Part shown: positions 8,818 through 17,443 of the stretch, piece after piece
How the letters are laid out: the number at the start of each line of letters is the position of its first letter
Position numbering within the stretch: position 1 is the first letter of the stretch
Assembly (NCBI RefSeq): GCF_001866135.1
Contig: NZ_MODW01000006.1
Location: 62,001-126,000 of the forward strand
DNA length: 64,000 nucleotides
Source of the DNA: Microbacterium sp. LCT-H2
Lineage (GTDB): Bacteria > Actinomycetota > Actinomycetes > Actinomycetales > Microbacteriaceae
Direction: 5' to 3'
Position numbers and translations under genes: made by a program
Notes under the pieces: model-generated
Told to the model about the DNA's origin: nothing
What the model saw: the letters and a program-made list of their open reading frames with translations, nothing else
The model's database searches: none

Positions 8818-9560
8818 GGCGCGACCTGCTCCAGGAAGCCGCCGACGACCTCGGTGACCTCGGCGTGCATCTCCTCGTCGTCGATGGTCGCGGTGCCGTC
8901 ACCGGACTGGGGCCCGTAGTCACCGAAGGAGGCGTGGGAGGCGCCGTCGATCTCGATGAACTCGGCGTCTGCGGGGAGCTCAGACCGGGCGTCCGCGATC
9001 TTCTCCGGCGTGGAGAGGCCGTCCTCACTCCCGGAGACGCTCAGTACAGGAAGGTCGGTGCCTGCGAGGTCGGTCGCGCAGTAGGAGGCGAAGAGGACGA
9101 GGGCGTCGGCGTCCGTCGCGAGCTGGCAGGCGCGCACGCCGCCGAGGGAGTGGCCGCCCACGGCCCAGGTGTCCACGTCGGTCGCGGCGCTCGTGAACGA
9201 GTCGAGGCCGCGCGGATCGAAGAACGCGAGGTGGAGCCAGGGCCGGGTGATCACGACCGTGGTGCCCTCTTCCGCGAGCCCCTGGAGGATCGAGGCGTAG
9301 GCCCACGGGTCGACCTTCGCTCCCGGGATGAAGACGAGTCCGCGGTCGGAGTCGCCGTCCGCGGGCTCCAGGACGATCCCCTCCTCGGCGTCGGTCACGG
9401 TGATCGCAGGATTCTCCCGGACGGCGGCGAGCGGTTCGGGCTCTGCGGCCATGACACCGACCTGGCTCCACACGAGGATTCCGCCGACGGCGAGGAGGAG
9501 GACGATCGCCACACTCCACAGGACTCGTCTCAGGACGCGGCGTCGGGGCTTCTGCTGCAC
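8814..9560 (-). CDS. Membrane-anchored alpha/beta hydrolase
   Basis: 248 aa with a positively charged N-terminus and one transmembrane segment (about residues 14-34), so the catalytic domain probably faces outside. The nucleophile elbow is GHSLGG, the acid is likely in SGSEDG, and the histidine in GASHASFGDYG. The fold resembles short dienelactone-hydrolase-like or serine aminopeptidase-like hydrolases. The substrate is unknown. The GTG start lies 7 nt after a TAGCGT hexamer, which suggests leaderless transcription. Confidence 0.8.
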   Translation of the reverse strand: MQQKPRRRVLRRVLWSVAIVLLLAVGGILVWSQVGVMAAEPEPLAAVRENPAITVTDAEEGIVLEPADGDSDRGLVFIPGAKVDPWAYASILQGLAEEGTTVVITRPWLHLAFFDPRGLDSFTSAATDVDTWAVGGHSLGGVRACQLATDADALVLFASYCATDLAGTDLPVLSVSGSEDGLSTPEKIADARSELPADAEFIEIDGASHASFGDYGPQSGDGTATIDDEEMHAEVTEVVGGFLEQVAP

Positions 9561-9567
9561 AGCAGCA

Positions 9568-9573
9568 ACGCTA
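9568..9573 (-). promoter_or_regulatory. -10 hexamer of the hydrolase gene
   Basis: TAGCGT on the minus strand, 7 nt before the GTG at 9560. No ribosome site fits between them. Confidence 0.5.
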
Positions 9574-9597
9574 CTCCCGCCCGGACGCCGCGTCCTC

Positions 9598-10752
9598 TCA
9601 GCCGGCGAGTGCCGCCTGACGGCGCGCTACCGCGTCGCGGACGGCGGAGAAGAGCGGGTGCTCCGGATCGAGTCCCGTGGTGCGGACGGTGAAGCCCGTG
9701 GGGTCTTCGGTGCGCAGCAGGGCCTGCAACTCGACCGACTGCTCGTCGGCGGGGTCGTCGAACGCCAGCGCGGCGGCGACGGCTGCCACGAGGGCGTCCG
9801 TCGAGAGTCCGTGCTCGGCCGCCATCGCCGCGGGACCGATGAAGCGCTCGTGCCGGGAGATCTTCCGCAGCGGCTGCCGGCCGACGCGCTGCACGGTGTC
9901 CACGAGCGCGGGATTGCGGAACCGCTCGAGGATGGTCGCGCGGTACTGCGCCAGCTCCGCGGGGTCGAGACCGTGTTCGACGACCAGCACCGCAGAGGTC
10001 TCCTCCAGCGCCGCGGAGACCTGCGCGGCGATCGCCTCGTCCGCGAGGGCGTCCGAGATCCGCTCGATGCCCGCCCGTGCCCCGAAGTACGCGGTGGCGG
10101 CATGACCGGTGTTCACCGTGAAGAGCTTGCGCTCGATGTACGGAGCGAGGTCGTCGACGAAATGGGCGCCGGGGATGCGCGGCGGGGTGTCGCCGAACGG
10201 CCGGGCCTCGATCGCCCACTCGAAGTACGGCTCCACCGTGACGTCGATGCCGCCGCCCTCCGGCTGCGCGGGCACGATCCGGTCGACGGCGGTGTTCGCG
10301 AACACCGCACGCGCGAGGAGGGCGTCGGCGTCCGGCCCCGCCGCGGTGACGATCTCCTGCCGCAGCTGATCGGTGGCGCCGATGGCGTTCTCGCACGCCA
10401 TCACCTGCAGCGGCGCGGCCTCGGGCGAGCGCAGCGCGAGCCCGGCGACGATCGACGGGGCGACGAACCGCAGCACGGTGGGGCCGACGGCGGTCGTGAC
10501 GACGTCGGCCGTCGCCACCTCCTCCGCCACCACGGCCGGGTCCGTGCGGCTGTTCACCGCACGGAACCCGGAGACGACGTGGTCGGTCCCTCCGGGGCCG
10601 GCTTCGTGCACGGTGTACGAGTCCGCCCGGTCGATCGCCTCCACGAGCGCGTCCGCGACGTCGCTGAACACGACCTCGTAACCGCCCTCGTGCAGGAGCA
10701 GGCCGACAAAACCGCGCCCGATGTTGCCCGCCCCGAAGTGGACCGCCTTCAT
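9598..10752 (-). CDS. mtlD: Mannitol-1-phosphate 5-dehydrogenase
   Basis: Oxidises mannitol-1-phosphate to fructose-6-phosphate with NAD+. It has 384 aa, the family size. The N-terminal Rossmann motif is [13 protein letters not shown], and the C-terminal helical domain contains the catalytic-region segment [12 protein letters not shown]. It is the last gene of the mannitol PTS operon; its ATG overlaps the EIIA stop by 4 bp. Induction with the transporter is expected. Confidence 0.97.
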   Translation of the reverse strand: MKAVHFGAGNIGRGFVGLLLHEGGYEVVFSDVADALVEAIDRADSYTVHEAGPGGTDHVVSGFRAVNSRTDPAVVAEEVATADVVTTAVGPTVLRFVAPSIVAGLALRSPEAAPLQVMACENAIGATDQLRQEIVTAAGPDADALLARAVFANTAVDRIVPAQPEGGGIDVTVEPYFEWAIEARPFGDTPPRIPGAHFVDDLAPYIERKLFTVNTGHAATAYFGARAGIERISDALADEAIAAQVSAALEETSAVLVVEHGLDPAELAQYRATILERFRNPALVDTVQRVGRQPLRKISRHERFIGPAAMAAEHGLSTDALVAAVAAALAFDDPADEQSVELQALLRTEDPTGFTVRTTGLDPEHPLFSAVRDAVARRQAALAG

Positions 10753-11183
10753 CCCTCGTTCACCTCCGAGAGGAGAGCGAACAGCTCGTCCGGCGTCGCC
10801 GCCGCTTCCAGCCGCGCGACGTCGTCCTCTTCCGAGAAGAGGATCGCGATGCGCGACAGGATGTCGAGGTGCTCGTCGCCGACCCCGGCGATGCCGATCA
10901 CGAATCGCGCCTGCTCGCCGTCCCAGTCGACGCCGCCGTCGTAGCGGACGACGGAGAGGGCCGAGGCGAGGATGGCGTCCTTCGCCTCGTTCGTGCCGTG
11001 CGGGATGGCCAGCCCGTTGCCCATGTACGTCGACACGGTCTCCTCGCGCTGGCGCATCGCGTCGACGTACGCCGGGGTCACCGCACCGGCGGCGACGAGG
11101 ATGTCCGTCGCCTCCTGGAGCGCATCGTCCCGCGACGCGCCTCCCGGGTGGATGCGGACCTGCTCGGCAGTGAGAACGCTCAT
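10749..11183 (-). CDS. mtlF: PTS mannitol-specific EIIA
   Basis: Phosphocarrier between HPr and EIIB of the mannitol permease, 144 aa. The phosphorylated His is H62 in GLAIPHGT, as in the PTS_EIIA_2 (fructose/mannitol) family. A separate EIIA is normal for Gram-positives, where MtlA lacks the A domain. The gene overlaps both neighbours by 4 bp. Confidence 0.96.
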   Translation of the reverse strand: MSVLTAEQVRIHPGGASRDDALQEATDILVAAGAVTPAYVDAMRQREETVSTYMGNGLAIPHGTNEAKDAILASALSVVRYDGGVDWDGEQARFVIGIAGVGDEHLDILSRIAILFSEEDDVARLEAAATPDELFALLSEVNEG

Positions 11184-12814
11184 TCTTCGTCCTTTCGCTG
11201 TTCCTTGACCATCTCGACGACCTCGTCGTACTTCGGCGAGTTCATGAAGTTGTCCACCGACACGTGCCGGGAGTCCGGCGACTTCGCCGTGGCCCGGTCG
11301 GTGAGCTGCTGCTGCGTGATGACCACGTCGGCGCCGCCGTCGAGGTTGGCGATGGCGGCGTTCGTGACGGTGACGCCCTCGATGCCGGCCTTCTTCAGCT
11401 TGTTGCGGAGCACGCTGGCACCCATGGCGGACGAGCCCATGCCGGCGTCGCACGCGAACACGATGGTCTCGATCGGGGCCGCCGCGACCGCGGTGGTGGC
11501 GGGAGCCGGCGTGGTCTCCGGAGCCGGCGTCGCGGTCGAGGTGCGCAGGGCGTCCATCGCCGCGGACGACTTGCCCTTGTTCGCCTCGGTCTGCGCGATC
11601 GCCGCGCCGAACGCGTCGCCCTCGGCGGCGAGGTCGCGCGTGCGCGAGGCCCGCAGGATGACGCCGGTGATGAGGAACGTCACGGTCGCCGCGATGATGA
11701 CCGACAGGTAGACGACGAGGAGGTTGGCGACGCCCGGGCCGATGGCCGCGGCGGTCACGGCGATGATGCTGCCCGGGGCCGCCGGGAAGGCGAGCCCGCC
11801 GCCGAGGACCATGTTGGTGGTCACACCGGCCGCTCCACCCGCGATGAGCGCGAGGATCGTGGTCGGCTTGCTGAGCGCGTACGGGAAGTAGATCTCGTGG
11901 ATGCCGCCGAAGAACTGGATGATGGCGGCACCGGGAGCGGAGGCCTTCGCCGCGCCGACCCCGAAGAAGGTGAAGGCGAGCAGCAGACCGAGGCCGGGGC
12001 CGGGGTTCGCCTCGATGAGGAAGAGGATCGACTTGCCCGTCTCGGCGGCCTGCTCGATCCCCAGCGGGGTGAACACGCCGTGGTTGATGGCGTTGTTGAG
12101 GAACAGCACCTTGGCCGGCTCGACGATGATCGACACGAGCGGCAGCAGGTTGAGCGAGACGAGCCAGTCGACGGCCGCCCCCAGCGCGGCGCTGATGCCG
12201 AGCATGACCGGGCCGAAGGCGAAGAACCCGACGATGGCGAGGATCATGCCCAGGATGCCGGCGGAGAAGTTGTTGACGAGCATCTCGAAGCCGGGGCGGA
12301 TCTTGCCGTCCCACAGCTTGTCGACCTGCTTCATGATCCACGCGGCGATCGGGCCCATGATCATGGCGCCGAGGAACATCGGGATGTTCGTCCCGACGAT
12401 CACGCCGACGGTCGCGATCGTGGCGACCACGCCACCGCGCTCGCCGTAGACCATGCGTCCGGCCGTGTTCGCGATCAGGAGGGGCAGCAGGTAGGTGACC
12501 ATCGGGCCGACCAGGCCCACGTAGGCCAGGATGTTGCCGTCCGCGCCCTCGGCGACCGCGGTCATCGCGCCCTGCCAGCCGAGGACGGCGGAGTCGCCGC
12601 CGCCGCCGATGATCTCGGCGACGCCGGCCCAGTGCCAGCCGAACGGGCTCTCGGCCCCGAAGAAGCCCTTCGGGATGAAGAGCATCGTGATGAAGCCCCA
12701 GGCGATGAAGGCCGCGATGTTCGGCATGATCATGCCGGAGAGGAACGTGCCGAAACGCTGCACGCCCACGCGGAGGCCACCGGGGGCGGTGGCAGCGGGT
12801 GACGTCGTCGTCAT
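11180..12814 (-). CDS. mtlA: PTS mannitol transporter EIICB
   Basis: Transports and phosphorylates mannitol. It has 544 aa: an N-terminal EIIC channel with multiple membrane segments (to about residue 350), a linker rich in Ala/Thr/Pro near 420-445, then EIIB. The EIIB phosphorylation site is C455 in [14 protein letters not shown] shows the conserved [10 protein letters not shown]. The ATG at 12814 overlaps the EI stop. The linker is long and low in complexity but does not break the frame. Confidence 0.96.
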   Translation of the reverse strand: MTTTSPAATAPGGLRVGVQRFGTFLSGMIMPNIAAFIAWGFITMLFIPKGFFGAESPFGWHWAGVAEIIGGGGDSAVLGWQGAMTAVAEGADGNILAYVGLVGPMVTYLLPLLIANTAGRMVYGERGGVVATIATVGVIVGTNIPMFLGAMIMGPIAAWIMKQVDKLWDGKIRPGFEMLVNNFSAGILGMILAIVGFFAFGPVMLGISAALGAAVDWLVSLNLLPLVSIIVEPAKVLFLNNAINHGVFTPLGIEQAAETGKSILFLIEANPGPGLGLLLAFTFFGVGAAKASAPGAAIIQFFGGIHEIYFPYALSKPTTILALIAGGAAGVTTNMVLGGGLAFPAAPGSIIAVTAAAIGPGVANLLVVYLSVIIAATVTFLITGVILRASRTRDLAAEGDAFGAAIAQTEANKGKSSAAMDALRTSTATPAPETTPAPATTAVAAAPIETIVFACDAGMGSSAMGASVLRNKLKKAGIEGVTVTNAAIANLDGGADVVITQQQLTDRATAKSPDSRHVSVDNFMNSPKYDEVVEMVKEQRKDEE

Positions 12815-14496
12815 GATGTGGTCTCTTTCTGATGAGGGGGGAGTGCCGCGGCGAGGGTCGCCGCAGCGGTGCGGGCGGAGGGGGCGTCGTCCGCGCCGAG
12901 CGCGGCTTCCGCGAGGCGGAGGGCATCGTCGCGAGTCCGGGCGGCGAGCGCCTGGCGGACGTCCGCGAGGGCCGACGGCGCCATGGAGAGGCTCGTCGCG
13001 CCGAGCCCCACGAGGACGACGGCGAGCAGCGGATCGGCCGCGGCCTCGCCGCAGATGCCGACCGGCTTGCCGAGACGGGCGCCGGCCGCGCCGACCTCGC
13101 GCACCAGGCGCAGCACTGCGGGGTGCCAGGGGTCCTGGAACGACGCGACGGAGCCGAGCAGCCGGTCCGCGGCCATCGTGTACTGGGTGAGGTCGTTGGT
13201 GCCGATGGACGCGAAATCGGCGTGCGCGAGCACCCGATCGGCGAGCAGGGCGCTGGAGGGCACCTCGACCATGACGCCGGCCGTCTTCAGCCCGTACTCG
13301 CGGGCGAGGCCGGTGAAGTACACGGTCTCCTCGACGGTGGCCACCATGGGTGCCATGACCCACAGGTCGGCGTCGGTCGCGGCGTCGGCCTCGGCCAGCG
13401 CGGTCAGCTGCTCGCGGAGGATGTCCTCGCTCGCGCGGAGTGCCCGCAGGCCGCGCAATCCCAGGGCCGGGTTCTCCTCGTGTGCGTCGTTGAGGAAGGC
13501 CAGCGGCTTGTCGGCCCCCGCGTCGAGCATCCGCACGACGACCTTCTTGCCGGGGAAGGCCTCCAGGAGCTCGCGGTAGGCGTCCCGCTGCTGGGCGACC
13601 GTCGGCGCCTGCGACGCGGAGAGGAACAGGAACTCCGTCCGGAACAGGCCGACGCCCTCGGCGCCCCGCGCGACCGCGTCGGCGGCATCGGCCGGTTTCC
13701 CCAGGTTCGCGAGCAGCGCGACCGATGTGCCGTCGGCGAGCGCGCCGGGTGTGAGCGGGGCGTCGTCGGCGGCGCGGCGGGCGGCGGCGCGCTCGGCGGC
13801 GCGGGCGCGCTCGTCATCGGTCGGCTCGCGGGTGATGACACCCGCGGCCGCGTCGACGATCACGGTCTCCCCGGTCGTCAGAGCGTGCCCGTCGCCGACG
13901 CCGACCACAGCCACGATGCCCTTCTCCCTGGCGAGGATCGCCGTGTGGGAGGTCGGGCCGCCGTCGGTGGTGACGAGGGCGAGCACCTGGTCGAGGTTCA
14001 GCAGCGCGGTGTCGGCGGGCGCGAGGTCGCGCGCCACGAGGACGAACGGGTGCCCAGGGTCGGGCACGCCGGGGGCCTCCACACCGCGCAGTCGGGCGAG
14101 CACCCGCTGCGCGATGTCGTCGAGATCGGCGGCACGCTCGCCGAGGTAGCCGCCGACGGCTTCGAGTGTGGCCCGGAAGCCCGCGAAGGCGTCGTGCACA
14201 GCCCACTCCGCGGTGGCGCCGGCGTCGATCCTGCTGTCGACCTCGTCCTGCAGGGTGGGGTCCTCGGCGATCATCGCCTGCGCCTCGAGCACCTCCTGCG
14301 CCGCACCACCGGCGGCCTCGCCGCGCTGGGTCAGCTCCTGCGCGACGACGGCGACGGCCTCGCGGACCCGCGCACGCTCGGCCTCCGCCCCCGCGGTGCT
14401 CGGCGTGTTCTCGGGCGCGGGCAGTGCCTCGGTCATGCGGACGACCGGCCCCTGCGCGACGCCGAGACCGATGCCCACCCCTCGCAGCGCGCTCAT
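12811..14496 (-). CDS. ptsI: PTS enzyme I (phosphoenolpyruvate-protein phosphotransferase)
   Basis: First phosphoryl carrier of the PTS; takes phosphate from PEP and passes it to HPr. 561 aa. The active histidine lies in GGPTSHTAILAR near residue 185. The PEP-binding barrel shows GVGLFRTEFLF, MVEVPSSALL, IGTNDLTQY and GICGEAAADP with the catalytic Cys. It sits inside the mannitol operon, between HPr and EIICB, with 4-bp overlaps on both sides. The general PTS may therefore be made mainly with this sugar system. Confidence 0.96.
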   Translation of the reverse strand: MSALRGVGIGLGVAQGPVVRMTEALPAPENTPSTAGAEAERARVREAVAVVAQELTQRGEAAGGAAQEVLEAQAMIAEDPTLQDEVDSRIDAGATAEWAVHDAFAGFRATLEAVGGYLGERAADLDDIAQRVLARLRGVEAPGVPDPGHPFVLVARDLAPADTALLNLDQVLALVTTDGGPTSHTAILAREKGIVAVVGVGDGHALTTGETVIVDAAAGVITREPTDDERARAAERAAARRAADDAPLTPGALADGTSVALLANLGKPADAADAVARGAEGVGLFRTEFLFLSASQAPTVAQQRDAYRELLEAFPGKKVVVRMLDAGADKPLAFLNDAHEENPALGLRGLRALRASEDILREQLTALAEADAATDADLWVMAPMVATVEETVYFTGLAREYGLKTAGVMVEVPSSALLADRVLAHADFASIGTNDLTQYTMAADRLLGSVASFQDPWHPAVLRLVREVGAAGARLGKPVGICGEAAADPLLAVVLVGLGATSLSMAPSALADVRQALAARTRDDALRLAEAALGADDAPSARTAAATLAAALPPHQKETTS

Positions 14497-14774
14497 CCGG
14501 CGGCGTCCTGGTCGTGGTCGGTGGTCAGCAGCTCGGTGAGCGTGTCCAGGACCCCCTCCGCGCCGTCGCCCTCGGCCGTGAGCGTCACGTAGTCGCCGTG
14601 CTCGATGGCCAGGGCGATCACCCCGAGGATGCTCGCGGCGTTGACCGGCTTGCCGGAGTCCTTGGCGATCGTGACCGCGAGGCCGGAGTCCTTCGCGGCC
14701 TGCGCGAAGATCTTGGCGGGCCGGGCGTGCAGTCCGTGTGAAGAGCCGATGCGGACGGTGCGGGTGGCGGTCAT
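14493..14774 (-). CDS. ptsH: HPr phosphocarrier protein
   Basis: 93 aa. The PEP-dependent site is H16 in SHGLHARPAKIF. The regulatory-serine region reads VNAASILGV, so the Ser used by HPr kinase in Firmicutes is present; no kinase gene is visible here. It overlaps the EI gene (ATGA) and the upstream EIIB-like gene. A second HPr is encoded at 17178-17441. Confidence 0.95.
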   Translation of the reverse strand: MTATRTVRIGSSHGLHARPAKIFAQAAKDSGLAVTIAKDSGKPVNAASILGVIALAIEHGDYVTLTAEGDGAEGVLDTLTELLTTDHDQDAAG

Positions 14775-15088
14775 GGTGTTCCTTTCGGGGCCCCGCCGGC
14801 GGCGGCGAGGGTCGACTGGGCGAGGAGAAGCGTGCGGCTGCCGTCGCGATCGGCGAACACATCGTCCGGCAGGACCGCGACGGGCGCGCGGGTCAGAACG
14901 CGGATGGCGCCGAGGCGCTCGCGGAGGTGCGGGCCCACGAGGACGAGGTCGTGCCCTCCGAGGGAGACGGTGCTCTCGACGCCGGCGTCCGCGTCCCAGT
15001 CCAGTCCCGCCGCGGCGGCGGCGGTGCGCAGGCGCTGGGCGACGAACGTGCTCGACGCACCGGCGCCGCAGACCACGAGAATCCTCAT
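14771..15088 (-). CDS. Stand-alone PTS EIIB-like protein
   Basis: 105 aa, first gene of the mannitol PTS operon. The P-loop MRILVVCGAGASSTFVAQRL, with candidate phosphocysteine C7, matches the lactose/cellobiose or galactitol EIIB superfamily, not the mannitol EIIB domain already present in MtlA. No matching EIIC is visible. It could serve another permease elsewhere or act as a phosphorylation-state sensor for the divergent regulator; both are guesses. The start at 15088 was chosen because the conserved domain begins at once. Confidence 0.82.
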   Translation of the reverse strand: MRILVVCGAGASSTFVAQRLRTAAAAAGLDWDADAGVESTVSLGGHDLVLVGPHLRERLGAIRVLTRAPVAVLPDDVFADRDGSRTLLLAQSTLAAAGGAPKGTP

Positions 15089-15251
15089 CGATGTCACCTT
15101 CCTGAGAACAGTCTGGGAAACGCGGGCGCGGCGGCACCAACACGTTCTCTTCCGCCCCTGCGGAACCCTGCTCGCCGCGCCCCTGCCCCCGGAGGCTGTC
15201 ATCATGGAGAGCAGTCGGACAGTGCCGTCAGCACGGGAACTCGGAGGGATC
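15089..15251. promoter_or_regulatory. Divergent control region between the mannitol PTS operon and its regulator
   Basis: The 163-bp gap holds a perfect hairpin at 15150-15165 (TTCCGC, loop CCCT, GCGGAA) and an inverted pair GAGAAC (15104-15109) / GTTCTC (15144-15149) whose halves begin 40 bp apart. These are candidate operators for the PRD regulator. GGAGG at 15243-15247 is the ribosome site of the regulator. Confidence 0.4.
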
Positions 15252-17174
15252 ATGTCGCGCCAGCGTCAGGACCAGCTCCTCGCCGCCCTGCTGCGCGAGG
15301 AGGGCTGGGCGACCGCGGGCACGCTGGCCGACCTCCTCGGCGTGACGCCCCGCAGCATCCGTTCCTACGTCGCGGCCCTGAACGCCCGCACGCCCGGTGC
15401 CGCGGTCGTCGAGTCCGGCCCGGCGGGCTATCGGGCGGGCCCCGGCGCCCGTGGCGCGCTCCGGGTGCGGCAGGGCGGCGACTCCGCACCCCGGGAACGC
15501 CTCCATGCGCTCGTCCGGCTCCTCCTCGACGCGCCGGAGGGCATCGACGTCTTCGACACCGCGGACGCGCTGCACGTGAGCGAGGCGACCCTCGAGGCCG
15601 ATCTCGTGCGGGTGCGCAGCCTCCTCGACGGCACCGACCTCATGCTGGAGCGGGCGCGCGAACGGGTGCGGCTCCGCGGCGACGAAGCGGCGCAGCGGCG
15701 TCTGCTCAGCCGCCTCGCCCATGACGAGATGGACGACGCCTCGTTCCACCCCGAGATCTTCCGGCGGGCCCTCTCCGGGACCGCGGTCGACGCGCGAGCG
15801 GTGGGACCCTTCAAGTCCGCCCTGGTGGGAGAACTCGGCGAGCTGGGCTACTACGTCAACGAACTCGCGATCGCCGACGTCCTGCTGCACATCGCGATCG
15901 CCGCCGAGCGGGTGGCGGCCGGCCGGGCCCTCGAGGCTCCGCCGTCCGGCGCTCGACCCGAGATCCCGCGGGTCGGTGCCGTCATCGCGCGGCTCGCGGC
16001 CGCGCACTTCGACGTGGTGCTCGGGGAGGGGGACAGCGGACACCTGGCCTCCCTCGTCCTGACGCGCATCGTCGCTCCGGGCGGCGAGGCGACACGGGAA
16101 CTCGCGCGCAGCGGCGTCAGTCCGGACGTGGAGGCGGCGGTCCGCGCGGAGATCGCGCGGGCGGCCGACGACTACCGGGTCGACCTCGTCGACGAGACCT
16201 TCGTGCTCCGTCTCGCGCTGCACGTGCAGAACCTCCTGCGCCGTGCCGAGGAGAGCGCGCTCACCCGGAATCCGCTGACCCGCTCGCTGAAGACGACGTA
16301 CCCGATGATCTTCGAGGTCGCGGTGTCGATCGCAAGCGGCCTGCACGACCGGCTCGGCACGCCCATCCACGACGACGAGATCGCCTACATCGCCATGCAC
16401 GTCGGGGGGCGGCTGGAGCGGAGTCGCAAAGCGGAGTCCATCCTCACGGCGACCATCGTCTGCCCCGGCTACTACGAACTCCACGAACTCCTGCGGTCGA
16501 GCGTGGACCGCTCGCTCGGTTCGGCCATCGAGGTCACCAGCGTCATCACGAACGTTGACCCGGATTGGGCGTCGTTCGACACCGACCTCGTGCTGAGCAC
16601 GATCGAGCCCGGGGCCTCCGGCGACCGCTTCGTGCGCATCCAGCCGTTCCTCACCGACGCGGACGTCGACCGCATCCAGCAGGCTGCAGGGCGCCTGCGC
16701 CGGGGGCGACGGCTCGCCCGGCTCCGGGAGGAGCTCGCGCGCTACTTCCACCCCGACGCCTTCGTGCATCCCCTTCCGGACGAGGGGGAGGAGGCCATCA
16801 TCCGGCGGCTCGGCGCGCCGCTCGTGCGGGCCGGCCTGATCGGCGACGACTACGTGGAGAACACGATCATCCGGGAGCGCATGTCCTCCACGGCCTTCAC
16901 CGACGCGCTCGCCGTGCCGCACGCGCTGCAGATGACCGCGGCGCGCACGGCGATCGCGCTCGGCGTGGCCGAGGGGTCGGCGGCCTGGGGCGACGGACGC
17001 GTGCAGGTCGTCGCGCTGGCCGCCTTCAGCGAGAGCGACCGCGCCGCCTTCCAGACCGTGTTCGAGCAGCTCGTGGAGGTGTTCAGCGAGCGCGAGAGCG
17101 TGCAGCGGATCGTCCGGCGCAGCGCGACCTTCGAGGGCTTCCTCGACGAGCTCGTCGCCGTGATCGACGGCTGA
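15252..17174 (+). CDS. PRD-domain transcriptional regulator of the mannitol PTS (MtlR/BglG-type)
   Basis: 640 aa. Order: N-terminal helix-turn-helix (about 5-60) and a second winged-helix-like part (90-140); PRD1 and PRD2 (about 170-400, with DDEIAYIAMHVGGRLER in PRD2); EIIB-like domain from about 400 with the Cys in IVCPGYYELHEL; C-terminal EIIA-like domain with AVPHA. This is the architecture of PTS-phosphorylated activators such as MtlR. GGAGG 5 bp upstream fixes the start. It is divergent from the operon it probably controls; PTS phosphorylation of PRD, IIB and IIA sites would set activity. Confidence 0.88.
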   Translation: MSRQRQDQLLAALLREEGWATAGTLADLLGVTPRSIRSYVAALNARTPGAAVVESGPAGYRAGPGARGALRVRQGGDSAPRERLHALVRLLLDAPEGIDVFDTADALHVSEATLEADLVRVRSLLDGTDLMLERARERVRLRGDEAAQRRLLSRLAHDEMDDASFHPEIFRRALSGTAVDARAVGPFKSALVGELGELGYYVNELAIADVLLHIAIAAERVAAGRALEAPPSGARPEIPRVGAVIARLAAAHFDVVLGEGDSGHLASLVLTRIVAPGGEATRELARSGVSPDVEAAVRAEIARAADDYRVDLVDETFVLRLALHVQNLLRRAEESALTRNPLTRSLKTTYPMIFEVAVSIASGLHDRLGTPIHDDEIAYIAMHVGGRLERSRKAESILTATIVCPGYYELHELLRSSVDRSLGSAIEVTSVITNVDPDWASFDTDLVLSTIEPGASGDRFVRIQPFLTDADVDRIQQAAGRLRRGRRLARLREELARYFHPDAFVHPLPDEGEEAIIRRLGAPLVRAGLIGDDYVENTIIRERMSSTAFTDALAVPHALQMTAARTAIALGVAEGSAAWGDGRVQVVALAAFSESDRAAFQTVFEQLVEVFSERESVQRIVRRSATFEGFLDELVAVIDG

Positions 17175-17177
17175 GGC

Positions 17178-17441
17178 TCAGGCGTCGGGGGCGAGCACGC
17201 GGGTGAGCTGGTCGAGGACGCTCTCCGAGGCGGGGCCTGCCGGCGTCTCCAGGGTCACGGCGTCGCCGGGTGCGAGGGCGAGGTCCATCACCGCGAGGAC
17301 GCTGCGCAGATCCACGGCCGCGCCGTCCGCGGTGCGCAGCGTGACCGGGAGCTCGTGCGCCTGCGCGAGGCGCACGAGCTCCGCGACCGGCCGTGCGTGC
17401 ACGCCGTTGTGGGCGCTGACGACGACGTGGCGGACGGGCAT
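17178..17441 (-). CDS. Second HPr-family phosphocarrier
   Basis: 87 aa with the phosphorylatable H15 in HNGVHARPVAEL and a serine-region VDLRSVLAVMDL. It is clearly diverged from the HPr at 14.5 kb. It starts 2 nt after the phosphosugar mutase stop, so it belongs to the punA-pgm operon rather than the mannitol operon. Its 3' end lies 3 nt from the convergent regulator gene. The role could be a backup HPr or a regulatory one. Confidence 0.88.
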   Translation of the reverse strand: MPVRHVVVSAHNGVHARPVAELVRLAQAHELPVTLRTADGAAVDLRSVLAVMDLALAPGDAVTLETPAGPASESVLDQLTRVLAPDA

Positions 17442-17443
17442 GG

